A program made the position numbers and the translations under genes. Of a stretch of 20,120 nt of DNA, positions 7,863 to 18,838 are shown in pieces. The notes under the pieces are model-generated. The model searched no databases and had not been told where the DNA came from. It saw nothing but the letters and a program-made list of their open reading frames with translations. The DNA is from Vitrella brassicaformis (taxonomy: Eukaryota > Sar > Vitrellaceae): the NCBI GenBank assembly GCA_001179505.1, contig CDMY01000579.1, positions 26,011 through 46,130 of the forward strand. Reading direction: 5' to 3'. How positions within the stretch are numbered: position 1 is the stretch's first letter; every line of letters starts with the position of its first letter.

Positions 7863-8940
7863 ATGATGAGCCGGTTCGCCTGGGCATTGTTGCTCCTCCT
7901 TTGCTGCTCCACTGCCGCCTCATGCGTCGACGTCAACCGAAGCAACAAGAAGAAGGCACTCGCACGGGTAACAACAACAGACGAACAAAAGGCAGAGACA
8001 CAAACACGAGATGGATGGATCACGCGCTGCTTCGGTTGTTTGTGTGCAGGCTGGCCTCGTCTTTCGCTCCGTGCGCCTGAAGCAGCCGGCAGAGGATCAG
8101 CCGAGCCTCGCCGAGATCTATCAAGACGAGCTGCAGAGCGAGGCCGACGACCTCGCTATGCCACAGGAGACACGGCCTCGCCGCATCAGCAATGGCCCGA
8201 TTCCGTCCCACTCGATTCAGAGAGACAAGGAGGACCCGGCAATTGCTGAGCTGCGAGAGATGCAGCAGGCAGCCCAGGACAAGCAACAGCAGATGGACGA
8301 GCTGGAGGAGCAACAGGAGCAAGACACCAAGCAAAAGGAACAAGGTGCCTCAACACGCACACACAGACAGACAGACAGACAGACACACAGATGTGATTGT
8401 GTCTCTGTGGATCAGTCAATTCTGCGCGGGTCGACAGTCAGCAGAGGGCCGAGGAAGAGGAGGAGCAGAAGGAGTTCGAGCAAGCACACAAAGACGCACC
8501 GCTGCTCTCATCGTTCAGGCAGCGAAACGGTCCTCGCAAAGCAGCAAAGGGTCAGTCACCAAAGGACACAGAGATACAGAACAATCGTCATGTGTGTGGA
8601 TCTGATGATCCAGTCGACGTGACGAATGGCGCCATTAGCAACGAGCATACCCCGCCTTCGCTCAAGTCGCAGATGGAACAAGAGGAACGGAAAGAGCAGG
8701 TCAAAGCTGTGCTCCAAGAGGTAAGACAGACAACTGGATGGACCAATGGCATGTCCTTGCTGAAAATGTCTGTGTGTGTTGTGTTGGTGCCAGGTTGAGG
8801 AGACGGCTGCACAGGCAGAGCGAGAAGCGGTCAAGAACGAGGAAGATGAGGTGGAGAGTATCTTTGAGGACGCTGCTGTGAGGGACAGACAGACAGCAGC
8901 AGCGGACGGACAGCAGGACGAGTACACGGAGGAAGACTGA
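7863..8940 (+). CDS. Secreted Glu/Gln-rich coiled-coil protein, 283 aa
   Basis: Four exons: 7863-7967, 8050-8344, 8416-8720 and 8794-8940 (TGA), all GT-AG and phase-matched. The start is the tandem ATGATG at 7863, which gives a textbook signal peptide (MMSRFAWALLLLLCCSTAAS, cleavage likely after AAS or ASC). The mature part begins with a basic stretch (NRSNKKKALAR), then long charged helices rich in Glu, Gln, Lys and Ala (ELREMQQAAQDKQQQ, EELEEQQEQ-like, RAEEEEEQKEF) and an acidic end (DEYTEED). Only two cysteines follow the signal. It is likely secreted or sent to an endomembrane organelle; no enzyme or known family is recognised. The acceptor of exon 3 (ATCAG|TCAATT, 8415) was chosen because the more obvious CAGCAG sites at 8440 break the phase. 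The gene lies only 123 bp after the previous stop on the same strand. Confidence 0.75.
8363..8384. repeat. (GACA)n microsatellite in intron 2 of the secreted-protein gene
   Basis: About five units of a tetranucleotide repeat lie between the exons ending at 8344 and starting at 8416, within a 71 nt intron. Length variation here would change intron size but not the protein. Confidence 0.85.
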
Positions 8941-8975
8941 GACAGCAATGTGCAAGAGATGGACATGTGTTGACA

Positions 8976-8981
8976 AATAAA
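8976..8981 (+). promoter_or_regulatory. Poly(A) signal AATAAA of the secreted-protein gene
   Basis: AATAAA lies 35 bp after the TGA at 8940. The next gene ends at 9208 on the opposite strand, so the two genes are tail to tail with under 270 bp between stops. Confidence 0.7.
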
Positions 8982-9207
8982 GACCGACTCACCCACACGT
9001 GAGAGTGTCCACCACAAGCCTCGGTCTCGTACAACCAATGCAAACATTCATTCACATTTCCACCACGCAGCCACACACTAACGCCAGACATGTATATATG
9101 GATGTGCACGCTGGACAGTGCATTGATGAAAAAATAACCACGAGCTGGAAGAGAGTCGGCGACGGGAGCAGCCACCATGCAGCACCCGTCCCGACTCCCC
9201 ATTCAGA

Positions 9208-10657
9208 TCAGTCTTTGAATGTCACTCCCCCCGCCCCAGTTGGTGAGCCACTGCCCTCTGCTGCACTCACCCCTTTCTTCGGTGCCGCTGCCCCGTGTTT
9301 GGACAGCATCTGCTCCCGCCAAAGGGCCCGTGGGTCCGCCTTCGGACCTCCGCCGAAGTCAAACAATTGCCCGGACTCCTCTCTCTGGATGATCTGCGAC
9401 TTCTTCCGCCCTTTGGTCGGTGAAGCCGATGCCCTGCGGCTGGCACTTCTTGCTGGGCTGCGTGCCTTCGGGGAAGCGCCTGCTGGCTGTGCTGGACCGA
9501 TGGGAAGACGGAGCTCTTCCTTGGCCGCCAGCGGGCTCGGCCCGGGGACACTGACGGCAGCACCCTGCTGGCACAGAGTAGTCAGATAGGTGATTGATCT
9601 GTTCGTGTCTCGTGTGTCTCACCTCTGGCTTAAGTTGGCTCTCTTGTGAGAGGGCCAGGGCCAGAGTCTCCCGAGGAGCTTCAGAGGCCCTCTTGGCGCG
9701 ATGTGACGGCTTTGGAGGGGCTGAACGCGGCGAGACAGGCGTTTTCTCTTTCTCCTTCTTCGCCTTCGGCTTTACTTTTGGCACTATGAGCTCAGTCTTG
9801 CGCCTATACATGTGGCTGAGCCTTTTGTCCAGATCCTTGCTGAGCCTGCAGTCGATCCGGTGCCGCACCTCAGAGACGTGAGAGCGCTTGTCCTTGGCAA
9901 TCCTCCGTAGCATGTCATCGTCAGTTATGGGTGTCGAGTCGCTCCACAGGCTGGATGAAAGTATGCGCAGCCATTGCTTGGCCGTCACCGCTGCCATTGG
10001 TGCAGTGTACAAGTGCCTCCCGAACACATACTCCATTCTGTCCGCACGTACACACACACAAGGCCGGCTGATGTGGCGGGCATGCCTTTGTGTCTCCCTG
10101 GTTGGTCACTCACGCACTTTCTGACAACAGTTGGGAAGGGCAACAGATTAGCGAGGAACGTGTACATCTCGTCCATCTGAATAGACCTGTCTCTATCCCT
10201 GTCCAGCACCTTATACAGCACATAGTTGAACAGCCCTCTCGGCTCAAGGCCCGTCGAGTCGTTCTTCGCTCGCAGGTACATCCGCATCACTTCGTCAAGG
10301 GATAACACGCCGTTCAGGTCCTCGTCCGCCTCCCTGCAGGCACCAACAACACGTAAAGAGGTCATCCTTCCATCAGCCATGAATGCATCCATTGGTGTGT
10401 TTGCTGCCTCACCAGATGAGCCCCTGCACAGCCCGGAGCGGGAGTATGATTCCATCTTCTCTCATGCTGTGTTGCAGTTCATACGCATCGATAACCGAGT
10501 CCTCGTTGATGTCCAGTTCGAAGAACACACGCCTGATGTTGGCCTGCTCGTGCTGGGTGAGGTGTTTGTCGAGCTGTGAGAGGTCATTGGTGTGGCCAAG
10601 TCGTGCTTGCAGGCGGGCGGGCGGCGGGGGAGGTGAGGGAGGAGGTGGGGGGGCCAT
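9208..10657 (-). CDS. EF-hand calcium-binding protein with basic disordered tail, 411 aa
   Basis: Exons are 10657-10413, 10333-10118, 10037-9623 and 9567-9208 (TGA); phases match at each junction. The protein starts with a polyproline run (MAPPPPPSPPPPP), then three EF-hand loops with acidic ligands at positions 1, 3, 5 and 12: DINEDSVIDAYE (residues 49-60), DEDLNGVLSLDE (85-96, split by intron 1 just before it) and DRDRDRSIQMDE (126-137). Loop 2 has the usual Gly at position 6; loops 1 and 3 do not. Residues 165-270 form basic helices (RRKTELIVPKVKPKAKKEKEK), followed by an Ala/Ser/Pro/Lys-rich tail. Calcium binding is well supported; partner and location are unknown, and a cytoskeletal or flagellar adaptor is one possibility. 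The intron 2 donor is the unusual GTGCGT at 10117. A strong donor GTGAGT occurs about 63 nt before the stop, so the last residues could be replaced by another exon. Confidence 0.85.
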
Positions 10658-10710
10658 CCCGCCGTCTCGAATGTAGCGAGCTAAGCTGGCGCGCCGTTAC
10701 AGGTTCTCGA

Positions 10711-10726
10711 TCCATCCATCCATCCA
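10711..10726. repeat. (TCCA)n microsatellite
   Basis: Four tandem TCCA units lie about 55-70 bp upstream of the EF-hand start codon, in its presumed 5' UTR or promoter. Confidence 0.85.
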
Positions 10727-10912
10727 TGCAGCAGTCTCTGTATCGTCATGTACGACCAGGGGACAAATCAGGTATGAGGTGCAATGTGGTGTCGTGTGTG
10801 CGATTAAATCAGATACGAACACATAAGATAGCAGGCAGACAAACCGACAACAAACCGACAACATAACACACCGCAGGCAGACAGGGAGGGAGGCAGATGG
10901 TCTGCGGGCGCA

Positions 10913-10940
10913 TGTGTGTGTGTGTGTGTGTGTGTGTGTG
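10913..10940. repeat. (TG)14 microsatellite
   Basis: This is a perfect TG dinucleotide run of 28 bp, the longest simple repeat in the window, in the intergenic region upstream of the EF-hand gene. Confidence 0.95.
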
Positions 10941-11141
10941 ACGAGGTAAGTATGTATGTACGGGTGGGTGGGCGGTCCCATACCATCAAGAGTGAAATCC
11001 TGGGAGACTGGCGGCACACCCATCCATCATAAAGCATGACGCAGGCACACAAAGGAGGTCACTATGCATCCCAAACAGCAGAAAACAAACCACTCGTTGT
11101 GTTTGCGCGAGCACACTGCCGCCCATACATCGCTGTCTGCC

Positions 11142-11162
11142 GTCTGTCTGTCTGTCTGTCTG
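11142..11162. repeat. (GTCT)n microsatellite
   Basis: Five GTCT units lie in the same intergenic region. The reverse-complement type of unit (GACA) is in the intron at 8363-8384, so this tetranucleotide recurs in the genome. Confidence 0.9.
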
Positions 11163-12092
11163 TTGGGGTTTCAGGGCTGCTAATTTGTAGGCCCGTGTCA
11201 TTCGTTCGTATGGCAAGTGAGCAGACCTTTGCCCATCCATCTCGTCTCTCTCGTTGTACGTATGTGAGTAGAAAAAAGCACCCATGTGTGTGTCATCGTG
11301 TAGGTACGTATACCATGTCTGCATCCAAGAGATAGGAAGGGGAGGGCGGGGAAGGCCACACACACGACGGGTCGATCGAAAATCGTATCAATGCAGGTAC
11401 CACCTCCTCAGCCAATGACCAAGTCGCAAGGTGAATAAATGAGTGAGCGAGGGAGGGCACAGACTCTCACGCAGCCAGCCATGCACCACACCTCACACGC
11501 CTCTCGTTCCTCTCTGTTTTTCGCCCAAGCCGCTATCCACTCACTCACCTACATACACTCATCCCATCCACGTGTGCGGTGCGGTGCCTGGATGGAAACA
11601 GACAGACCTAGAGAGCAAAAGCTAAAGCACCGTGTCCAAAAGCAAAGCAAAGAGAGAGGGGCATATGAACGTGACTGGGCGGCCCTGGCAGCCGTGTAAG
11701 AAGGGGTGTGCTGGCTGGCTGGTAGGGGAGCAGCGCATGTATCTCGTGCATAAGACACTGGTGGGGTGACGGGATAAAGATGGAAAAGCTCATCAGTCAC
11801 ATCATGTATGTCATCAAGAGTTAGAGCCGATCGTGAACGGAGCATCCAGACAGATCAAAGGGGAGTAAAGGCGATATATGGCAGAGAGCAAGAAGCGAGC
11901 GTGCAGGCAGGGGCAGAAATAGCACGTAGAGTGCACACGCACACTCGAGGCAGACATACACAGCACAACACACGCACTCAGACTCATCCATCCTCTTGAC
12001 AGACACACGTCACTATGCATTCGTTCAAAATACCCCCCAAGTGATGATGACATGAGTGCGGCCCGGACGGCAGGCAGGGAGGCAGGCAGGCC

Positions 12093-15000
12093 TCACGCGC
12101 CCATTGCCGTGAGCCCGCCCACCCCGTCCCTACTGATCAAACGATCTACCAACCTTGATTGCCTCAGCCAGCCAACGAAGATAAAATGCCCGGTCACTGC
12201 AGCCGACACGGATGCTGCACAAATACCACACACCAGAACGCACGTGAGCTCCTGCACTCAGTTGTGTTGCGTCATGTGTGTGAGTGGGTGAGGTCACCTC
12301 CGAGCAGCTACGGCAGCCCCACGCGCTAAAAGGGTAGGGACAATCAAAAGTGAAACACGAAGGAATGAAAGGCACGAGTGTCGTATAGGAATGGGGGACG
12401 AGTGAAGCTGATCCGCTTGCCGCTCGCCCGCTCCATGCTTCCCTCACCTGTTTTTGGATCCGCGCTCGCTGCCAGAGACGGGGGCGCTCGCTGCCGGCGT
12501 GACGCGAGCAATACTGGGTGATATACGGACCTGGGACAACAGAACCACACCACATCACGCAGAATCTCCTGGCTGGCACCACCGTGGATCGTCCCCCGCC
12601 CCATTCTCCGTCCGTCCCTGACTGACTGACCTGTTCCGCAGGGGTGGTTGTCAGAGGTCTACTAATATCGTCAGCCAGCCCTCCCCCTCCACGACCCATC
12701 CCCAGCCCTCCCTCAACAGGTGCCGTCTGGGAGGCCAACGCAGGCAGTGGCGGCCGCCCAGACGATGTCGACCTCGGACTCCCGCGAGGCAGCGGCGGTT
12801 TCCCCCTGAGTGCCGGTGACCCGACTTGAGATCCGACGGGTGTCGTCCCTCCTCCTCGCCGATCGGGGCTGACAGAGCCCCTCCTCTCCAGCTCGGCCAG
12901 ACGGGCGCGTTCGAGAGCCTCGGCTGTGAGAGTGGGGCTGCGGTGAGGGGTCAGGCTTGCCCCGCCGTCTTCACTCGGTCGGTCCCTCTCGTGTGGCAGC
13001 CGGGTCCGCCTCACACACCGACTCCCGCTGAGGCTGCTCCGGACACTGCCGCTCCCACCACCAATGCTCGACGGGCTCACGCGTCGGAGATCATGCAGCG
13101 GGCTCTTGTCCGCGACCTCCCTCTCGTCCTTGACCAGGCCGTCGGCACCAGCAGCCACAGCAGCCGGGAGTGACAGGATTGGGGCCTCCTGGCCCGTCTC
13201 GCCTTCGTGTGGTTGCCGCGCAGTCGTAAGGCCGCTCGGCCCAGGCGCCATGGCGCTCTCGGCAGGCGTCTCTATGCCTGTCGTCCGTGCGCTCGCCCGC
13301 AGATTGGGCGCCGAGCCGTCATCTTGGTGGTCAGGCCCATCTCCCGCACCCTCCGGCTCGCCTTGCGGATTAAACCGGTCAATAGATGGTGACGAAGGCG
13401 AGGTTGGCTGCCCAGCCCCGGCCCCCAAGTTGGCACTCCACTCACGTCGAGTCGGCTGCCGCTCGTGTGGGTCGGGGGAGCCGTCGTGGGGGGACGACGC
13501 TCCTCCTTCGCTCCGTGGCGGCAGTCGGCCTCTCCTCGAGGGCGAGCGAGACGAGAGACGGATGAGAGGGTCTGCTGCGCCTGTCCGTTCCGTCCTCCCA
13601 TCACTCCGTGTGCTGCGAAGGCCGCGGTCCCCAGCAGCAGCGGCAGGGGCAGGGGAGCCGCCCCTCTCTCCCGTCTGTCTGCCGTTGAGCTCGGGGCGGG
13701 TCGAGGCACCTGCGGGGCTCTGTGAGGGCCGAGATGGCTCTCTCTCTGCTGTCTCCCTCGGCGGCCCACCGGAGGCCTCCACGTGTGCATGGCCATCGGC
13801 GTGGCTGAGGAATGCATTCCCCCGCTGTATGGCGCTGGTGGCCTCGCCGAGTGACGGGAGGGGGGGCAGCGGAGCGTGCCTGGAGGACCTCGACCGGTCG
13901 TAGTTGGATGGCCCGGATGGGAAGAGGTCGTTGAGGGCCGTGGGTGTGGCTGCGGCTGTGGCTGTTGGCTGTGAGTGTCGGTCAGCAGCGGACGGCGAGA
14001 GGCTGGCCGATCGCTCGGCCCACATGCGGAGACGGAGCTGCTGCATCTCTAGGGCGTGGAGCTCCTCTGAGTGGAGGGTGTGCTCAACCATTTCCGTCAT
14101 CTTCTCGATGTACTCCTGCACAGCACACAACACAACACGATGTCTCAAAAGTGCACGCTGCATTTGATCTCTCTGTGCTGACCGACCTGCAGTTTGCCGA
14201 GCCTCCTGTTGATGGCGTGGATGTTTTTGGGTCCCGACGCAGACATCGAGTACTGAGCAGAGTTCGCAAACGACGCCGAAGCGGGCTGTGATGCTGCAGC
14301 AACATGGTCGCCCCGATGGCGGTGGGAGCCCCGCCCCCTGGCCGTCCCTGTTGTGGTCGAGGTGTCCCCTCGAGTGGCGCCGGCAGTAGACAACGGAGTG
14401 TAGGGCAGCACGGGGCCGCCACGCAGGCCTCTGCTTGGTCGATGAAGGTCGGTCTCCCTGTGGCCGCCCCGCCCCTCCCCTCCCGCATTGACGTCTCGCG
14501 GCTGCAGTGGTCGCTGTCGGCTGGGTGTGGACGAGGATGAGCCGATGTCTGTGTGGTGAAGGGCGCCCTCCTGCCGCTGGTTGGGCTCCCTCAAGCCACC
14601 ATCTGCCCTCTGCTGCTGCCTCTCGGGCTCACTCCACGACGGCGACAGCTGCTGCTGACCACCTGCCGCCCCCTCTCCCCGCTGTGTGGGCAGCACAGGC
14701 CCATCGGATCGCCTGGCTCGGCCAGGGGGAGATCTCACGCGGCCCCGGCCACGCAGAGAACCCGGCGAGTTAAAGCCTCCAGCCGCAGCGGCCTCGGCGA
14801 TGAAGCCAGGTGTCGGTGGTGTGGGCACCGGGCTTGGCGTGGGGGGCGGGGTGGGGTCGTCCGGGCTCGGGGCGTGTCTGGGCGGCTGCTGTGAGGAGGG
14901 ACCTCCAGACAGGACTGGCAAAATGCGCCTAACGCCGCCTCGACCAGTGGGAGGGAGAGGCGCCCGCGAACGGTCTGCTGACGGCGAGCTCGCTGCTGCA

Positions 15001-18000
15001 GCCATCATGCTGGCGAACGGCTGACCGGCCCCCGACAGGAGCGATCTCTCTGCCTCACTCTCGTGCTGCGGGGGCCGGGGGGGCCGTGCTGTTGATGACG
15101 ATGAAGCTGCTGCCGGCTGTGACACATCGGCGAAGACGTGGGAATCCTGCCTTGCGCTCTCGCCTCTCTCCCTCTGCGCGTCGTTGTTGTCGATCTGGAG
15201 GAAGTCGACGCCCTCCTGGATGGACGGTGACGCAGCGGACGCCTGGTTGCTGCTCGTCATGCCGTGAGGGCTCCGGTCCAAGTCGAGCGGCACGGGCACG
15301 GGCACGGCCATCGCACCAGGAGGGATGAGGGAGGGGGGAGGCGACAACGCCGACGGGGCCGACGGCACTGCACACAGAACGAGAGACCATTGACGAAGGA
15401 GGTTAATGTACAGTGGTGCTCAGAGCATACCTGGTGCGTCCCCACTGTTGGCGGCCGTATCCACCACTTCCCCAATGGCTTTTGCAACCCCTAAGAGACT
15501 ACCAGGCGGTCTGGCCGCCGCCTCCTCCCCGCCCTCGCCCGACTGATTGGCCATCCCCTCGGCTGCAGCAGACGTGTCAGGTGCCTCCTCCGCCTCTGCT
15601 GAGTCATTCTCGGTGTTGGCGCCCTCCTCTGCCGGCGACGCATCTTCTTGCCTGACGTCCTTAACCAAGGGCACTCCCACCATCACCACACCCTCGACAA
15701 CAAGCCCGTTCGTCTCCCCATGCCCGGATGCATTGCCAGCACTGTCGGTGCTGTGGTTGGCGTTTGCATCCTCACTGCGGTCTCGGTCGGCGAGCACCCC
15801 GTTGGCCGGACTGGGCGCTTGGCGAGCCGGCGAAGTAGGCTGGGGCATTGGGGACTGCTTGGAAGGTCCTGGGCCGGGCGGCAACGACGCACTGATGCTG
15901 GGATTGGACGCATAATCGGCCGCTGATGTGGCGTCCATGTTGGCGCTTGTCGCAGCCCCAGAAGGCCGCGCGTCGCCGTCCCTCCCTTCCCTGCGTACGC
16001 CGTCTGCAGCTGTTGTCGTGGTGTCGGTGACGCCCTCAGTGCTACGACCATTGGCGATGGGCAGCTGGGTGATGGGTGGCTCGTCCGCCGCTGGTGTCTC
16101 GCCTTGCGGCCGTCCACCAGGCCGCTCGGAGGACGACGCGAGATTGGAGGAGTCGCCTGCCACGTCGCTCTCTGTTGATCGAACAGAGCAGCCCAACGTC
16201 GATACATCTGAGAGGAGGCGAACAGAGAGGTCATAATGGGTATTGGTGTCTGGTCTTCACCTCACTCACCTGGTCTCTTCAACGGCGCCGGCGACACAAT
16301 GTCACGTCCTTGGTGCTGCGTCAGAAGCACCTCGAGGTCGCTTGCCGGCCTGGCAGCCGCCTCAGGAGCGGGCGACAGCGACCCCTGCACCGAGTGCTGG
16401 ACGAGCGGCAGGATGGCCGACGCTGACACGCTCATCGTATCCCCGCCCGCATAGCCAACACTCACACTCGACTGCTCATGCAGCGCCATCTCCAGCTGCA
16501 CCTTCCGCTTGCCAAGGATGGGGTGCGGCACTGTCCGACGATTGTAGCCCCCTGCTGCTGACTCGCCCAGGCCGCTGTGGCTCATGCTGTGGCTATCGGA
16601 CAGGGCGAGGCCGGGGTCGTTGTGGGTGGCATCGTCCGCGTCACCTACAGTGCCCCCCACTCGTCCAGCGGCAGCGATGTCCATGCCGCCCTGCCTGTCG
16701 GCAGCCAGTCGATCGACTTCGGCGTGTTGCCGGCTCGTGTGGCTGTTGGGCAGCACAGGTGTGCTGAAGCGATCGGGTCTGTCGTCACTGGATGGGTCGC
16801 GGGAAATGGGGTGACTCGACGGCTGTGGGCAGCTGGGGTTGTGGCTGAGACTGTAGAGGGAGCTGCGGAGGCTGGCAGCAAAGGAATGAGAGGCCAGGGA
16901 ACGCGACGGGAGCGACATCGCGCCACCCGGCCCCACCAGACCGCCCACGCGACCGCGGACCTGGGGATAATGCCCGCCGTGGCCGAAGGGGAGGTGGAAC
17001 AAGGCTCCCCCCTTGCCGCCCGGCCCTCTACTGGCGCGACCCCGCACCAGTGTGGCCCTCCCTTGCTCTGCGACGTCCCTACTGCCATCTGCACTGGCGC
17101 TCTTCCTGCTCTTCCTCGTCCGTCCCTTGGGAGAGCCGGCAGGACCGCCTCCCACAGACAGCGATGCCTTGAGGTCGGGCAGATGCGGGCACGTGTCTGT
17201 CTCGGTGGCGACGCCAGTGGCCGCGTGTGTGCTCATGCTGTTGGTATTGGTGTTGCTGTGGTTGCAGCTGTGGGTGTTGCTGTTGTTGGTGTGCGTCACA
17301 CTGGCGCTCTGGGACGGACTGGCGGTCTTGATGTGATGCAGACTTCGCATACCCACCAGGTGGGAGCTGCCGCGCACATCGTCCACTCCCACAGTGCCCA
17401 CGACACCGCCAGCAGCCGAGGCCGACGCCGACCCTGATGCCGAAGCTGATGGGGCCGGTGAGCTGGCGGGCGAGGGGAAGCGAGAGGGGGAGGGGGAGGG
17501 CGCCGATGAAGGAGGACCCGAGGCGCCGCCCGAGAAGAACAAAGGAAGAGACTCTCTATAGCCGGCGAGGCGGTTGGCGTCCGACACACTCGTGGCGAGG
17601 AATGGGACAGCCATGGCAGAACCTGAAGGAATGGATAGTCACACACAAGACCCGCAGAATTATTGGAGGTCAGAATCTGGTACTCTTCTTCCTTTGTGTA
17701 CCTGGGCCTCCCCCAGGCCTTCGTGACGCCTTGCCCGCTTTCTGCCGCCGGCTGCCGTGCCGAATGTGCCGGCCGCTGCACCGTTCGCGCAGCCGACTCC
17801 CTCCCCGGCCCTGCCTCCCAAGACTCAGAGGGGCATAGCCTCCGTCACTGGCTGAAGATGATAGCGATTACAGCGATGTCTTGCCGCCTCGGCCCTTCTC
17901 CCCTGCGCCCAGCTGGGCGGCACTTTCAGGCGATTGTCGGTCTACCAGGAGCGAAGAGGGGGATGACGATGCGACAGCCGAGTTGAGGGGAAAAGGGGGC

Positions 18001-18176
18001 AGGTTCTCGGGCGACAAAGTGCCGTGAGGACCACCCGCCCGCTGGTCCTCATTAGCCGACTCGCCCGCTCGATCCACTAGAGAATCGTCAGCACTTGCCG
18101 CACCTTGACTGACGTCACTGCCCACACCTTCTGCGTCAGCTGAGTCGCCGGCAACTGCGTTCGCTGGTGCATCCAT
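12093..18176 (-). CDS. Giant disordered Ser/Pro/Gly-rich protein, about 1820 aa, nine exons
   Basis: Exons: 18176-17924, 17851-17702, 17622-16270, 16207-15431, 15367-14187, 14115-12631, 12530-12448, then 12325-12298 and 12251-12093 (TGA). All phases match. Nearly the whole protein is low complexity: acidic N-terminus (MDAPANAVAGDSADAEG), Ser/Pro/Ala runs (PSPSPSRFPSPASSP), an Asn/Thr/His/Ser patch (THTNNSNTHSCNHSNTNTN), Gly/Arg-rich and proline-rich parts. The one structured-looking segment spans the 14187/14115 junction (about residues 1220-1285: KNIHAINRRLGKLQ, EYIEKMTEMVEH, ALEMQQLRLRMW), a likely coiled coil. No known family is recognised. A scaffold or cytoskeletal role would fit the composition but is not shown. 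The C-terminus is uncertain: the model given ends in a hydrophobic stretch (CVLVCGICAASVSAAV...FVGWL); the alternative joins 12448 to 12214 and stops at 12130 (1788 aa). The 17924 donor (GTGCCG) is weak but removes an in-frame TAA at 17868-17870. Confidence 0.7.
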
Positions 18177-18600
18177 TACCCACACACGGGCTTCTCGACC
18201 TCAGCGGTGAGAATTGTTGATGTCGGGAAGATTGCGCCGCTCTCTGGCCATACGAAAAGCACGACTCGACTGCAGAGCACAAATGTCAGAAAAGGAGGAC
18301 AAAGGACGGAGCGAATGAGGCGTGTGGCTTCGCAAGAATGCAGCGGCCCTCACTGCCTAGCCTGCGTGCGAGGTGCATCTCATCTTGCCTTCCTGCTTCA
18401 GTGGCCCGCTCTACGCTCCGCGAAGAAAAAGACTCTCACTCACACCAGATGCCCTCAAAACCTCTTTTCTCTTCCTGCCGTCGTCTTCTGTCGACCCAAG
18501 AGGAAGAGCAGACGTCAACATGCGCGCACCACCTGCGAGCCGGAGCTGGAAGCTCGCAGGAAGGGGGCGGGGAAGGGTGAGAAAGATCTATAATAGCAGA
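18177..18600. promoter_or_regulatory. Divergent upstream region between the giant gene and the MIF gene
   Basis: The region lies between two divergent starts (ATG 18176 minus; leader ATG 18601 or MIF ATG 18839 plus). Short ORFs cross it but none has codon bias or a start that fits. An AT-rich CTATAATAG lies just before 18601, too close to the ATG to be its own TATA box but suitably placed if translation starts at 18839. Confidence 0.4.
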
Positions 18601-18735
18601 ATGCGGCGCATCCTTCTGTTTTGCATTGCCGTCTCAATAAATCTCGGCGGCGATGCTTATCGTCTGACAATGCCTCTCACACACACACGCCAACGCCAGT
18701 CCTTCAGATCTGGGCGGAGGCTCACACCAATCATG
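18601..18735 (+). CDS. Candidate targeting leader exon for the MIF-like protein
   Basis: A 45-codon exon starts at ATG 18601 and ends at a donor (ATG|GTATAA). A 103 nt intron follows, and its acceptor (CACGTAG) lies directly before the ATG of the MIF core at 18839, in phase 0. The encoded leader has a signal-peptide-like start (MRRILLFCIAVSINLGG, then DAYR) followed by about 25 residues rich in Arg, Thr, Ser and Gln with no acids, as expected of a transit peptide in algae with secondary plastids. Alternatively this is 5' UTR and the intron is untranslated. The donor is weak, so confidence is moderate. Confidence 0.45.
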
Positions 18736-18838
18736 GTATAAACGTCAGCGCAGAAGATAGTGCCACAACACTGTGCACAAAAAGGGCTTTCCAATTGTCT
18801 GCCTCAGCTCACATCTGTGTCATGTAATCTTCACGTAG

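Larger units (their letters stand above)
10658..12092. other. Intergenic region rich in short tandem repeats
   Basis: Between the start of the EF-hand gene and the end of the giant minus-strand gene I see no ORF with codon bias, splice logic or recognisable domain, and no tRNA or rRNA. It holds several microsatellites (listed separately) and many GCAGGCAGG and TGTG clusters. It should contain the EF-hand promoter and the 3' UTR of the giant gene, but no AATAAA on the minus strand was found close to either candidate stop. Confidence 0.6.

Noticed and set aside
8011-8622. 203-codon plus-strand ORF reading through intron 2 of the secreted-protein gene
   Set aside because: It is the correct frame only to 8344, then translates a GACA repeat and the following exon out of frame.
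8363-11162. CRISPR array or transposon terminal repeats suggested by many short repeats
   Set aside because: The repeats are simple di- and tetranucleotide runs with no spacer structure, inverted ends or transposase ORF.
13064-13903. 279-codon plus-strand ORF
   Set aside because: It lies wholly antisense to the large exon 14115-12631. The GC-rich, low-complexity coding strand keeps the opposite frames open, and it has no domain or splice support.
16577-17437. 286-codon plus-strand ORF
   Set aside because: Mirror of the exon 17622-16270 of the giant gene; same composition effect.
17868-18185. Separate 102-105 aa minus-strand gene ending at TAA 17868
   Set aside because: The downstream sequence continues in a frame that joins by a 72 nt intron to the giant gene with matching phases; a separate small gene remains possible but less likely.
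18207-18593. 128-codon plus-strand ORF upstream of the MIF gene
   Set aside because: No ATG at its start, no codon bias and no domain; probably 5' flank.
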